NCBI RefSeq assembly: GCF_025602895.1
Contig: NW_026516214.1
Coordinates: 682,001-746,000, forward strand
From: Polychytrium aggregatum
Taxonomy: Eukaryota; Chytridiomycota; Chytridiomycetes; Polychytriales
Reading direction: 5' to 3'
DNA: 64,000 nt
The notes beneath the pieces are model-generated. The model had not been told where the DNA came from, did not search any database, and was given only the letters and a program-made list of their open reading frames with translations. The first letter of the stretch is position 1. Every line of letters starts with the position of its first letter. Of the stretch, positions 31,781 to 42,240 are shown piece by piece. Position numbers and translations under genes: made by a program.

Positions 31781-32408
31781 TCAAATCGACAGGACCAGCC
31801 TTTCGAACTCTGTCAGCGCCTTCTCTGCGATGGCGTCGAACGACGGAGTTGTCTTGATGTCGATATCGGTCGTCTCAACCGATCCGCCAAGCAAAGCACC
31901 AATATAGCGGTCGGAGGAAGCTGTCAGGTACTTGTCGATGAGCGCCTGTCCGTTGGTTGCGAGAACTTCGGTGGCGTCGGCCACGTCATCTCCACATCTA
32001 TTCAGCACGATCGACCGTCAGTAGGACACCCAAATCCGCTTCATGGGCAGCCGAATAATCGACACGAGCCACTAGATCTGCTCGTCGCGTGCAGCGACAA
32101 TTGTGCAGATGACACGAATGACGACCGTACCTCTGCGACGCCATGAAGATTGTCTTTCTCTTGCGCACATCGTCATAAAAGTCGATAAAGTGAAAGAGCT
32201 TTTGCTGCTTTGCTGCTGGATACGTTTTGCACCACTGCTTGAAGTCCTTTCGAAGCTCGTTGTCGGCATCGAGGGCAACCATTTTGGATGGCGAGTTGTG
32301 CCCGAATGGCGTTTTGCTGTATGGCTGGACGCCAGGCGTGCCGGGGCTTGCTGCCTGGCCCTTGGCCTCATCGGCGGACTGAGAGGGCTTGCTTTTCTTG
32401 TTTCCCAT
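31781..32408 (-). CDS. Small RGS-like protein with N-myristoylation-type N-terminus
   Basis: Two exons (32408-32131 and 31997-31781) join in phase across a 133-bp GT-AG intron to give 164 residues. The start MGNKKSKPSQ has Gly2 and a Ser/Lys pattern that fits N-myristoylation, followed by a Pro/Ser-rich linker. Residues ~60-160 read LRKDFKQWCKTYPAAKQQK, LFHFIDFYDDVRKRK, ATEVLATNGQALIDKYLTAS and SFDAIAEKALTEFERLV. This spacing (F...L.F......, a helix, 'yl...s...i', then 'FD.a...v...L') resembles the RGS helical bundle that accelerates GTP hydrolysis on G-alpha. The resemblance is by eye and modest. A membrane-tethered RGS protein would fit G-protein or zoospore signalling. It lies just upstream of STT4 on the same strand with a short gap. 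Gene structure is secure; the domain name is not. Confidence 0.6.
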
Positions 32409-32524
32409 GGTTGATGTCGGAGCCGTCGATTTACTGAGGGTGTGATGATGATCAAGTTGATCCATCTGCTCACAACGATTCAACAGACACAATTTGAATC
32501 AGGCGCGTCATCCGTTTCTGGATG

Positions 32525-32785
32525 CAGCGTTTCCAAAATGAAATAGGACACCCCGTTGAGCCATGACAGGGTTATTTTCTGTAACCTGAATACACCCACC
32601 CACTCATCGCAATCATGGCCAAGCACAGCACCCTCGATTTCCGCATCGCTGCACTGCGACCGGTGGTCTTCACTCGGAAGCTGCCAAAGTGATCTGTTCT
32701 ATTTCTTATGGCATAGTTAGACGCATGCCATCGCATACTACGCTGACAAATGGGTTGTGGGCAGGTGTCCAATTTCCCCTTGAAT
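32525..32785 (+). mobile_element. Short inverted-repeat element (MITE-like), copy A
   Basis: About 260 bp with imperfect terminal inverted repeats: cagcgtttccaaaatgaaat.ggacacc at the left and ggcaggtgtccaatttcccc at the right, i.e. GAAAT-GGACACC against GGTGTCC-ATTTC. Interior sequence is shared with copy B at 62691-62954 (opposite orientation) and partly with 34926-35065. It has no transposase, so it would be non-autonomous. The open frame in it is conserved between copies only because the copies are young. Confidence 0.65.
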
Positions 32786-33146
32786 ACGGTGTATGAATCC
32801 GCGACGACCAAGCAGCGTGTCCAAAGCCACCGATATTGTGAATGTCATTGAGAATGCATTGAGGAAGCAAGGGAAAGGATTCTATCGTGCCCACACCACG
32901 TCCCAGAACACAGGGCAGCGATGGAACGCAGATGAGCACTGTCTCATTCCCTTCTGCTTGCTTCCCTCCTGCTTGCCTCCCTTCCCACTTTAGGCCCGCT
33001 ATCGCTCTCGGCCAGCCACTTGACTTCACTCGCACTCCTCGGCTTCAGATACATTTGCTACCCCCCCCCACAAGTGTCCTTGGCATGAGGACCATCACCC
33101 TTCGTGTATCAATCATCAGCATGTATTGGAATGCTTGCACTCTGCC
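32786..33146. other. Spacer between repeat element and SPATA4-like gene
   Basis: About 360 bp with a run of CTTCC/CTTGC words (32945-32990) and an 8-9 bp C run at about 33060. No gene is seen. Confidence 0.4.
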
Positions 33147-34378
33147 TCAGTGAATCTGCCGGACCTCGATGTAGTTGGCCCGAGGCTGAGGTGTGAGCTC
33201 TGCTTGCTGTTTTGGCGTCTTGAGCTTGGCTTCGTATCGGATATCTTGTTGTCGATCGAGTATTCGTTGAACTGCCAGTGAATTACGAGCGTCGGAGTGC
33301 CACACCGGTAAATACATTGCATATTGCCGAGGAGTGTCGGTGGATGCTTGCGCTCAGAGCCAGCCTTGACTGGGACACGCACAACACACGGTATACAACA
33401 CACGCCACAAACCTCTCAGTTGCTTGCTGAAATCACGATGGGCATCGATAATCAGCTGGGCCTGTGATGCAAATTATCAGCCGCGATGGTCTCAGCGACC
33501 TTCGCATCGACCAAGTCCACGTCGTCTCAGCTTGGCATCGCATCCATCGCACCCATCTCAGCCCTTGCCTTGGCGGGGGAGTCGGCGACGTTTCTGATAA
33601 TGTTCGTTGTGGTCGGCAAGGCAAAGTTCGGAATGACTCGAACATCAGGCTCAATGTCACCAAGAACCCTGAGGATGCAAGCAGTGCCCTATTCAGTAGT
33701 TGGTCCGCAGCGAAAACCCGGAATCCCACTTTGGCTGAGTGACTGCAAGTCCATCCATACCGGCGGTTCGTCAGGAGAGCAAACGTGTTCCTGACGAACA
33801 AAACTGCGGCATCGGGCTGGCATGTCATCACGGCGTTCATGGCCTCTTGCGGTATTTTGATGCTCTGTTTCTGGAAAACTGAGCAGGCGCTGCGGTCAAA
33901 CCATCACAGCCCGGTTCAGCACCTTGGATTTGCGTGCCGGTGATACTCACACTTGGCCAGCTCGGACTTTGATCATTTAGCGGGAGTTGACCCAGCGATT
34001 GAGCAGTCGCATTCAGTCAGGGTGTCGGCAACATATTAAAGCTCCTGAATCCTTAACAACACACACGCCTGTACCCAGTTGTTCTCGCGCAGACCCATCG
34101 AATCTCCTGTGTAGAAGCGATGGATATGTATCTCGCCTGGGAAGTAGCGCGAAAAAATCTCGCCAACGAGATACCCATTTGCAAAGTCCCTGGGGCGACG
34201 GCTGCGGGTCAGTCACACTGGCGTAAGACACTGGGTCTTTGATGCAGACCGGTGTCGCTGCAAGCGTTCCAGAAGGGTTGCTCGTCAGAGTGGGCACCCA
34301 CCGCTTGGGATTCTTGATCTCGAGAGAGAGATCAAGCGACTGGAGCCACTTGATCACCTCGCGTGGGAGTCCAGCCAT
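33147..34378 (-). CDS. Calponin-homology-2 flagellar protein (SPATA4/CLAMP-like)
   Basis: The first four exons fit exactly by phase: 34378-34302 (MAGLPREVIKWLQSLDLSLE), 34189-34075 (DFANGYLVGEIFSRYFPGEI...), a 16-nt microexon 33966-33951 (SELAK), and 33878-33761 (FFQKQSIKIPQEAMNAVMTC, FALLTNR). Together they give the order LPREV-KWLQSLDLS ... DFANGYLVGEIFSRYFP ... NW-SELAKFF ... AVMTCQPDAA ... LLTNR. This is the CH-like domain of the SPATA4/SPEF1/CLAMP group, associated with axonemes and microtubules. Further exons down to a TGA at 33147 supply a Pro/Thr segment and a charged helical tail (ILDRQQDIRYEAKLKTPKQQ), but their exact joins are not settled. The gene implies that the organism makes a flagellum. 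No TM or signal peptide. Confidence 0.8.
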
Positions 34379-35451
34379 TTCGAAGTCGATGCTGAGGTAG
34401 GGACGATATACTTGTTCGGCGCAGCTGCTCTTGATCAACAAGCCTGTAGTTGGTCACTGCCGGCAACCTCTGGGCTCCTGCTCTTGAAGTCTCGGAGATG
34501 GGTCTTCCCAGAGTCTCTTGGCCAGAATGCCAGTGCCACTATGACACTCTGGCGACGTCCTCCAATCATGAAAGCCACTGAAACGTCATCAAGCCCATTC
34601 AGCGAACTTATTTCGAAACAGGACACCTTCACACACGGATCGGTTGGTGTTGGTCGATCTGGCTGAGCGACTTTGATCTGTACCAAACCAGCGATATTGC
34701 TCTTTGCCCTGGTTTCTTCCTTCCTCATCCCATGTATGTCTTCTTGCTCTGACCCGCAGCGACTGCATCTGCAGCGACTCGCTGGTCCCTCCATGCCCGG
34801 ATATTGGTCGTTGATCAACCAATTTGTTAACCAATACCATCGCGCGCTGGCCATGACCATTCGCCAGTGTGTCCAAGCGCACCATTCACCGCTGGCACTC
34901 CGAGGCCAGAGTGCAGGTCGATTGTGGAGACGGAAGAGCGACCAGTGGTCTTCACTCGGAGGCTGCCAAAGCGATCTGTTTCATTTCTTATGGCTTAGCT
35001 TGACGCAAGCCCATCACATTCTAAATGTTCATGGAAGCGGGTGTGGCGTCCCGTTTTTTCTGAATAAAGTGTGATGCTCGGTCCCGCGGAATCCCACAGC
35101 ATCATCCCACAGCCGCTGGCGAACATATCCAAGCACCTGAAATCCGCGCCAGAGTGTTGCTCAAGGCAAGAGACCATGGGCACTGAAGTGCGGATCACTG
35201 TCGCTGTCCGGGAAACTTGTGGGAAGCTTCGCGGGTGATTCCGGGCAGTCAATCAGCAGCCAACTCTGCCGGCCAGCCGCGGCTGTCAGAAGTACAATGA
35301 GGTCTTGCGCAGAAACAGGCTCTCAAAGCCAGCGTCCAGCTGTGGATCGCAAGTGGTCACATTCAATTGGGTGTCCTCCAGTTTTGCAGCAATCCGGGTT
35401 AAGCATCCGGAAAGGAGAGTCGACCCAGGGCATCCGAGCAATACACCAGAA
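34379..35451. other. Intergenic region with element fragments
   Basis: No supported gene. 34926-35065 is a partial copy of the short inverted-repeat element. Around 34600-34640 there is a related end (cgaaacaggacaccttcaca) and near 35045-35065 an opposite-looking end (gcgtcccgttttttctgaat). A longer relative of ~465 bp bounded by these is therefore possible. The rest is plain spacer plus the 5' region of the plus-strand coiled-coil gene. Confidence 0.45.
34926..35065 (+). mobile_element. Partial copy of the short inverted-repeat element
   Basis: Shares gaccagtggtcttcactcgg and ctgccaaagcgatctgtt with copies A and B, in the same orientation as copy A. It then diverges before a TIR-like gcgtcccgttttttctg. 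Confidence 0.6.
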
Positions 35452-37269
35452 ATGTCGACCTCTCTCAATCTGCGGCTTCCGATAATGGAGCGACCGTGCA
35501 AGTCTCCAGGGTCGCCGTCTGGGATTCAGAGCGAGACAGACGACTCCAGCTCCGTGTGCTCGAATCCGCCAAGCACCCCCAGATCGAGTCTGGGACTCGT
35601 CACGCGGAGCAAGTACCACAGCGTCAAGCGGGAACGAGGTAGGCAAGCAAATGAGCGGATGAATGTACGTGGGTGAGTGGTTGAAGGAGTGACTGGGTGG
35701 AGGAGTGACTGGGTGAATGGATAAGTTAGATGAAAGCCATCCAGAGCATCCGTACTTGGATGCTTTGGTGTCGTTGACCATGTCGAGGCGACATCATCCC
35801 CAGAAACGCTCAAGGCCCAGCTCGCCGAGGTTTCACGGAGCTACGAAGATATCTCGGCCAAATATCAGGCGCTCAATGGTATTCCAACGACAGCATTGGC
35901 ATACAGTTGCACTGGTCGCGGGGGGGCTTGGTTATCCGAGTTCCTGTCCAGGGGTTGTCTCCAATGCTTTGTCTCACCGAACTTGCTTCTCACAGAGGAG
36001 GCCGCCGTCTGCCGGGACCAAATGGAGCAGTACCTCCAGAGCTTCCTCGATCGCGAGCGAAGGCTTTCCAAAGCAGAGCAAATCATCGTCAAACTGCGGG
36101 GGGAAAACCGGATTCTTGTCAAGGAGCGGCGCAAGGTTGAGCTCCTCACCAACGAAATCGACACCGAGCTGCGGGCGATCCTGGAGAGAGCCTGGGAACA
36201 AGAAGAGAGCGAGCGCATCGCTGAAGAGTGCGCTGATGTTTCGCTGGCCAAGCAGCTCGAAACCGTGATCGCCCAGCTCCAGACATCGCAACTTGCATCT
36301 GCCTCTCTATCATTGGCGAACGAGCAACAGGCGGCAGTGTCCCAAGAAATTGCACAGCTACTTGAGAGGCCACACGATATGATGCCGCTGCCGTCGACCC
36401 AAGAGAGCCTGCTGCGACCGACCCTGGCGCAGAACGCATCACAGCGCCAGTCACAGGCGAAAGACACAGGGCAGACGGAAGAATCGAGACCGACTCTGGG
36501 GATGGGAAATGAAATACCGTCGTCCTCGGGGCTGGGGCAGGCCAGCATAGCATGCCCACAGTCCGATCCTGGCGTACAAGTTCTCCTATTCCCGGCCGGC
36601 CCCAAACTGTCTCCGTGCTGCTCGGTGTCAACAGCCGACTGCTTGGACGGATCCTTGGGCAGCGAGCTTCTTGCAGCCCCGGTCTATCATGGTGACTCTG
36701 CTCTGCAGAGTCCCCTCGAAGCTGCCATCCCATGTGTGCTTGAAGGAAATGATAACGCCTCAGAGCAGCTCGACGCTGCGATTCGACTGAGTTCGCCAGA
36801 ACTACCACCACGCAGGCCTGCAGTCAACCATGCATATACGATGTCGGGTCTCTTGGAAGCAGCTAGCGAGCATGCCGGAGCCACAAGCGACCCAGTTCGC
36901 CATGCACTGTGGCGGGCCACCAGCGAATTGGCCTGGACAAAAACGAACCTACATCGCACCACGGAGTTGCTGCAGATGACCGCTGTCGAGGTCATTCATC
37001 AAAATAACCGGCTCCACAACCTCGATCTCGAGATCAAGTCACTCAAGTCGCAGAACAGCAGCCTTGTCGCCCGGGTGACAGTTCTCCACGAAGTTCTCAC
37101 AGCCGTGCAGACACGATGGATCAGCCAACTATCAGAGTTGCTGGCGCACCAGAACCAGCAGGGAAGAGGGCTTCTGGCGCTGCTCCGCATTGACCCGGCC
37201 CAGTTTCCGAGTCAGCCGAAGGCTGGGGCAGTCACACCAAAAGGACGTAATCTCGCTGAGCAGGGATGA
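35452..37269 (+). CDS. Unknown coiled-coil protein (511 residues)
   Basis: Three exons, 35452-35638, 35804-35878 and 35996-37269, join in phase with GT-AG borders. The ATG at 35452 begins MSTSLNLRLPIMERP. Residues ~65-200 form a long coiled coil (TLKAQLAEVSRSYEDISAKY, then KAEQIIVKLRGENRILVKER). The middle is low-complexity Ser/Pro/Gln. Residues ~390-490 form a second helical stretch (TNLHRTTELLQMTAVEVIHQ, then NNRLHNLDLEIKSLKSQNS). No catalytic motif, TM segment or signal is seen. The architecture, coiled coil-linker-coiled coil, suits a scaffold or a basal-body/cytoskeletal factor, but that is only a guess. It is convergent with the UIM gene, 170 bp apart. Confidence 0.7.
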
Positions 37270-37439
37270 CCGCCAACTGAACACTGCAGGATGGGTCAGC
37301 CAAATGCCAATATATTTGTAGTAATGAAGACAAAAGCCCGAGCCCTCCCGGACGAAGCGGAGCTGCGACTAGGGCAGCCACATTCCTGTGGGTGCCGGCG
37401 ACTCGGGTGCTCTTGGAGATCTGCGACCTGCCCACGGCG

Positions 37440-37904
37440 TCAAGAGTCAAACTGAAGGCCATTGAGATCGTTTTGAATCGAACCGTCGTCCTGGCTCTGG
37501 ACGGTGGTTGCGGCATGCTCCGCTTCGGAAAGTGACAAAGCAAGCGCCAGCTGCAGCTGGAACTCTTCCTCATCCAGCTCAAGCTGTTGCGGCGAAATGG
37601 CTGCTTCTGATTCGGCCACTCTGGATGGATTGGGAGTGGTGTCACCTTTTGGGCTATCAAAGTCGATGAGATTGCTGCTGGACGACGAGGTTGAAGTCGT
37701 TTGCAGAGTCTGAGAGTTACGATTGGATGTGGCGTTTGCTTTTCCACGCACATTGTCGACAAGCTGATCGACTGTTCCCACGGCGCTTTCACCAATTTCC
37801 CGGACTTCCTTGAACAGCCCGGTCAGGAATCCAGACGTGGAGCTGTAAACCACGCTCGCCAGCTGGGTAATCTTTACGGACGAGCCACCTTTTGATGAGG
37901 ACAT
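37440..37904 (-). CDS. Small ubiquitin-interacting-motif (UIM) protein
   Basis: A single exon of 154 residues, ATG at 37904 (MSSSKGGSSVKITQLASVVY). Residues ~20-55 include SGFLTGLFKEVREIGESAVG, which could be an amphipathic helix. A Ser/Thr-rich linker carries NLIDFD, a clathrin-box-like LIDFD. Near the C-terminus is DEEEFQLQLALALSLSEAE, which fits the UIM consensus (acidic cluster, phi-x-x-Ala-x-x-x-Ser-x-x-Glu). UIM proteins bind ubiquitinated cargo in endocytosis and ESCRT-0 sorting. A short protein with a possible membrane helix, a clathrin-type box and a UIM suggests an endocytic adaptor. No known orthologue was recognised. It is flanked by the convergent coiled-coil gene and by the VPS9 gene. 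Confidence 0.65.
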   Translation of the reverse strand: MSSSKGGSSVKITQLASVVYSSTSGFLTGLFKEVREIGESAVGTVDQLVDNVRGKANATSNRNSQTLQTTSTSSSSSNLIDFDSPKGDTTPNPSRVAESEAAISPQQLELDEEEFQLQLALALSLSEAEHAATTVQSQDDGSIQNDLNGLQFDS

Positions 37905-38105
37905 GGACGGGCGAGGGGTGTCTGGTGCGCTCTCGAGTCCGCTGCAGCATTATGATGGTGTGAGAATGTGAGAATGTGAGAGTGCCGTCGACCGTGGACG
38001 GAAGATGGGCATGGACATCTACGCCAGATTGCATTGATGACCTCGACAAAGCTACTGTTCTGCCAGGACCTGCGACGGATCTGGCCCTGCGAAGCACATT
38101 AGCAC

Positions 38106-39760
38106 CTACAATTGTGTCATTTCGTCCGCTGAGAGCGTTAAACTCTTGATGTTCATGTTGTAGATAAATGTCACAGCACCCATCTGGAATCACGGACGAG
38201 TCCGTATGGTTACGGGAGGGAGTGACCGACATGTTGTTGTGTTATCCTGGGCATCATTGGCGGCATGGCACGATAATACGATGTCAGGAACACCGCTGCC
38301 GATGCCTACCATATTGGTCAGCACAAACTGAACCGATCCCTTCTCAACCTCGGCATGGTTGCGGAAGCGCATGATGTATCTGTGACGCCATAGCGATATA
38401 GACGGTAAGCCACTCAATACTGGTTCGTGAGCCATTATGGAGCACGCCACCCCATCCATGAGTAGGGCAAACCGACAATCTTCACAGGCGATGCTCTAAC
38501 AGGAGCCATGGCATAGACACGCACTTGATATGGCTAATCAGTTGCGGAGGATTAGCCCGGACAACGACGAGGATCAACACCGGGAGAAGCTTGTCTGCGC
38601 TGACGTTCCCAGAGTACCGCTTGATCAGATCTGGGGACGAGTCAGCAAACCACAGAGTATTTCGGAGTCGGTGAGCAGATCGATGCCAAGGACACCGCTA
38701 CACTTGAAGCGAACTGAGATGCCATTGCATCCCACAGTGTACGCCACGCCATGAGTAGCTTCGCATGTCCGGAGGCAGCTCCACTCGAACACGCCCCCTC
38801 AGATATGCATATCGAATTGGCCCTCGAATGCGCTGATTTGGAGGATCGATACGCACCTACGACGAGCTGTATTGTGTTCTGTAAAATAACAAGCTTGTCT
38901 CTTGGGGCCCTGAAGCCGCTGATACGCAATAGCTCGCCCTGGGCAACCTCGAGGCTGCTGTTGAACCGGATATCGAGATCCAGGTGCCGCTCCTTTGGCG
39001 CAGGGCAAGAGAAAATGCTTGGTCAATGGGATTCGCCTGCAAAGCCAGGCTGCGATGCTGGTGGGGAGCATCCAGCGCCATCCAGCGACATCCAGCGACA
39101 TCCAGCGACATCCAGCGACATCCAGCGACATCCAGCGACATCCAGCGACATCCAGCGACATCCTCCCACCTGGATCCAGGCAAAGCTGGAGATCTTGGTC
39201 TGCAACTGGGTATTCATCTTGGCTTCCTCCGAGCCGTGGGGCTCGAAGACGACATCGTGGAGCTTGGTCATGACCAGCTGGAGCATCATTTCGGAATCGA
39301 TGGTTGGAGGAGTTATGTATCGCCGATGATGCCGGACTCTCCAGGACCTGGACGGCAGTCGACGCAGCACCCTCGAGCCGGACAGATGCGCCCGGCAAGC
39401 AGCGTCTACCTTTTCCCAAACCTCCACGAGACCTTCTTTTTGCTCTGCTGTCAGATCAGCGAAGAGAGGGTGCTGGATGGACAAGTGGCAGGGTGGTTAA
39501 TCGCAAGCCTCGGCACTCTACGAGGTCGGGACGGTCCCGTCGTTCGGAAGCTCTCCAGCCCGGCCTCTCACGACGCTCGATACCTCCAGACAGTCGTGGT
39601 TGATGTTCTCCAGGAACGTCGATATAGCCTGCTTGTGCACCTGGACGGGCTGGTGGCTCTTCAGAAGCGCTCGGGTGGACACTAAGAAGGTCTTGAGCTT
39701 GTTCATCAAATCATGGGCCTGCTTCTTGCGCAGGATCCCAAGAAAATCGTCATAGTCCAT
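38106..39760 (-). CDS. VPS9-domain Rab5-type guanine nucleotide exchange factor
   Basis: Exon 39760-39584 starts MDYDDFLGILRKKQAHDLMN and gives the N-terminal helical bundle. Exon 39472-39170 carries HPLFADLTAEQKEGLVEVWE...LQLVMTKLHDVVFEPHGSEE. Exon 38992-38857 has LLRISGFRAPRDKLVILQNT. An exon near 38634-38530 has SADKLLPVLILVVVRANPPQ. Then YIMRFRNHAEVEKG (about 38400-38310), and the last exon, near 38178-38106, has VTFIYNMNIKSLTLSADEMT. The order 'H-P-L ... MTKL-D-VF ... APRDKL ... LPVLI-VV-ANPPQL ... I-RFRN ... A-(V/S)-FI' is the VPS9 domain, which loads GTP on Rab5/Vps21 at early endosomes. A short linker near 38700 is not resolved. An in-frame ATG at 39970 would add 70 residues with a Glu-Pro repeat. 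No CUE or RabGAP domain is seen, so the protein is small (~330 residues). Confidence 0.85.
39069..39163. repeat. 10-bp minisatellite (CATCCAGCGA)n in a VPS9-gene intron
   Basis: Nine tandem copies of a 10-bp unit lie directly after the splice donor that follows ...SSFAWIQ (donor GTGGGAGG on the minus strand at 39169). Copies are near-identical. Confidence 0.9.
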
Positions 39761-40179
39761 ACTCTGCGAGGCGGCAGGTCTGATCCGGAAGCAGGTGTCT
39801 TGATGGCCAGCAGCCCGGATGTGATCAGGCTCTGGCTCTGGCTCTGGCGACTCGGGCTCGGGCTCTGGCTGGGAGCGATGAGAGACAGCCGATGGGGGGA
39901 TGAAGCCGCACCCGCGCTGCAAGGCTCGACGAGGGGAAGGAGGCCTTGGAAGCCGCCCTGGAAGCGCCACGAAGCCTGTTCGGTGGGGGCATCAACGACA
40001 CCGAGGACACCGAAGGCATCGGGGGCATCGGGGGCATCGGGGGCACCGAAGCCATCGGGCATAAAGCACCAACTATGCGCATGGCTGGGACATCCTGCTG
40101 TGCCCGAGGGAGCTCTATCTGGCTTCAGCACATTCGCCAGACACAGCTGCACCGGCTCCGCTTTCGCCAACGGGACAAT

Positions 40180-41899
<1,720 letters not shown>

Positions 41900-42240
41900 G
41901 ATGGCTTGGCGTGGCTGCGGGGACTACGACGGTGCTGGTGGGCGGGTGTCTGAGTTGTCGGTGTCGGCGTCCGAATCGCTCGTATCGATGCCGGTATCGA
42001 TGCCGGTATCGGTGATGATCTTGCTGATGGATGCTGGGCGGGTGCTGGGCAACAAAAAATCGCCGTCGTGAGCCCGCTTCATATGCCCGCAAGGGGGCAT
42101 ATGAACTGTGCGCGTTTCGCCGGCGCAGATCGCACTTTCCCGCCTCTGCCCTGCCCCGGCCTGCACGGGCTCCCCTCGCGCCGGCCAGATCAGGCCTCCT
42201 CTGCTCGCTTGACCAGGCCCAGCCGTCTTCGATCGACACC
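41900..42240. promoter_or_regulatory. Divergent TRM61/NUP188 promoter
   Basis: 341 bp between two start codons. It contains a tandem 12-bp repeat (gtatcgatgccg, 2.5-3 copies, 41983-42020) and a perfect-armed palindrome at 42080-42103. Confidence 0.55.
42080..42103. promoter_or_regulatory. Inverted repeat CATATGCCC-N6-GGGCATATG
   Basis: Nine-base arms pair perfectly around a 6-base spacer (gcaagg). It lies about 180 bp from the TRM61 ATG and 140 bp from the NUP188 ATG. The shape suits a dimeric transcription factor site, but no factor is known. Confidence 0.55.
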
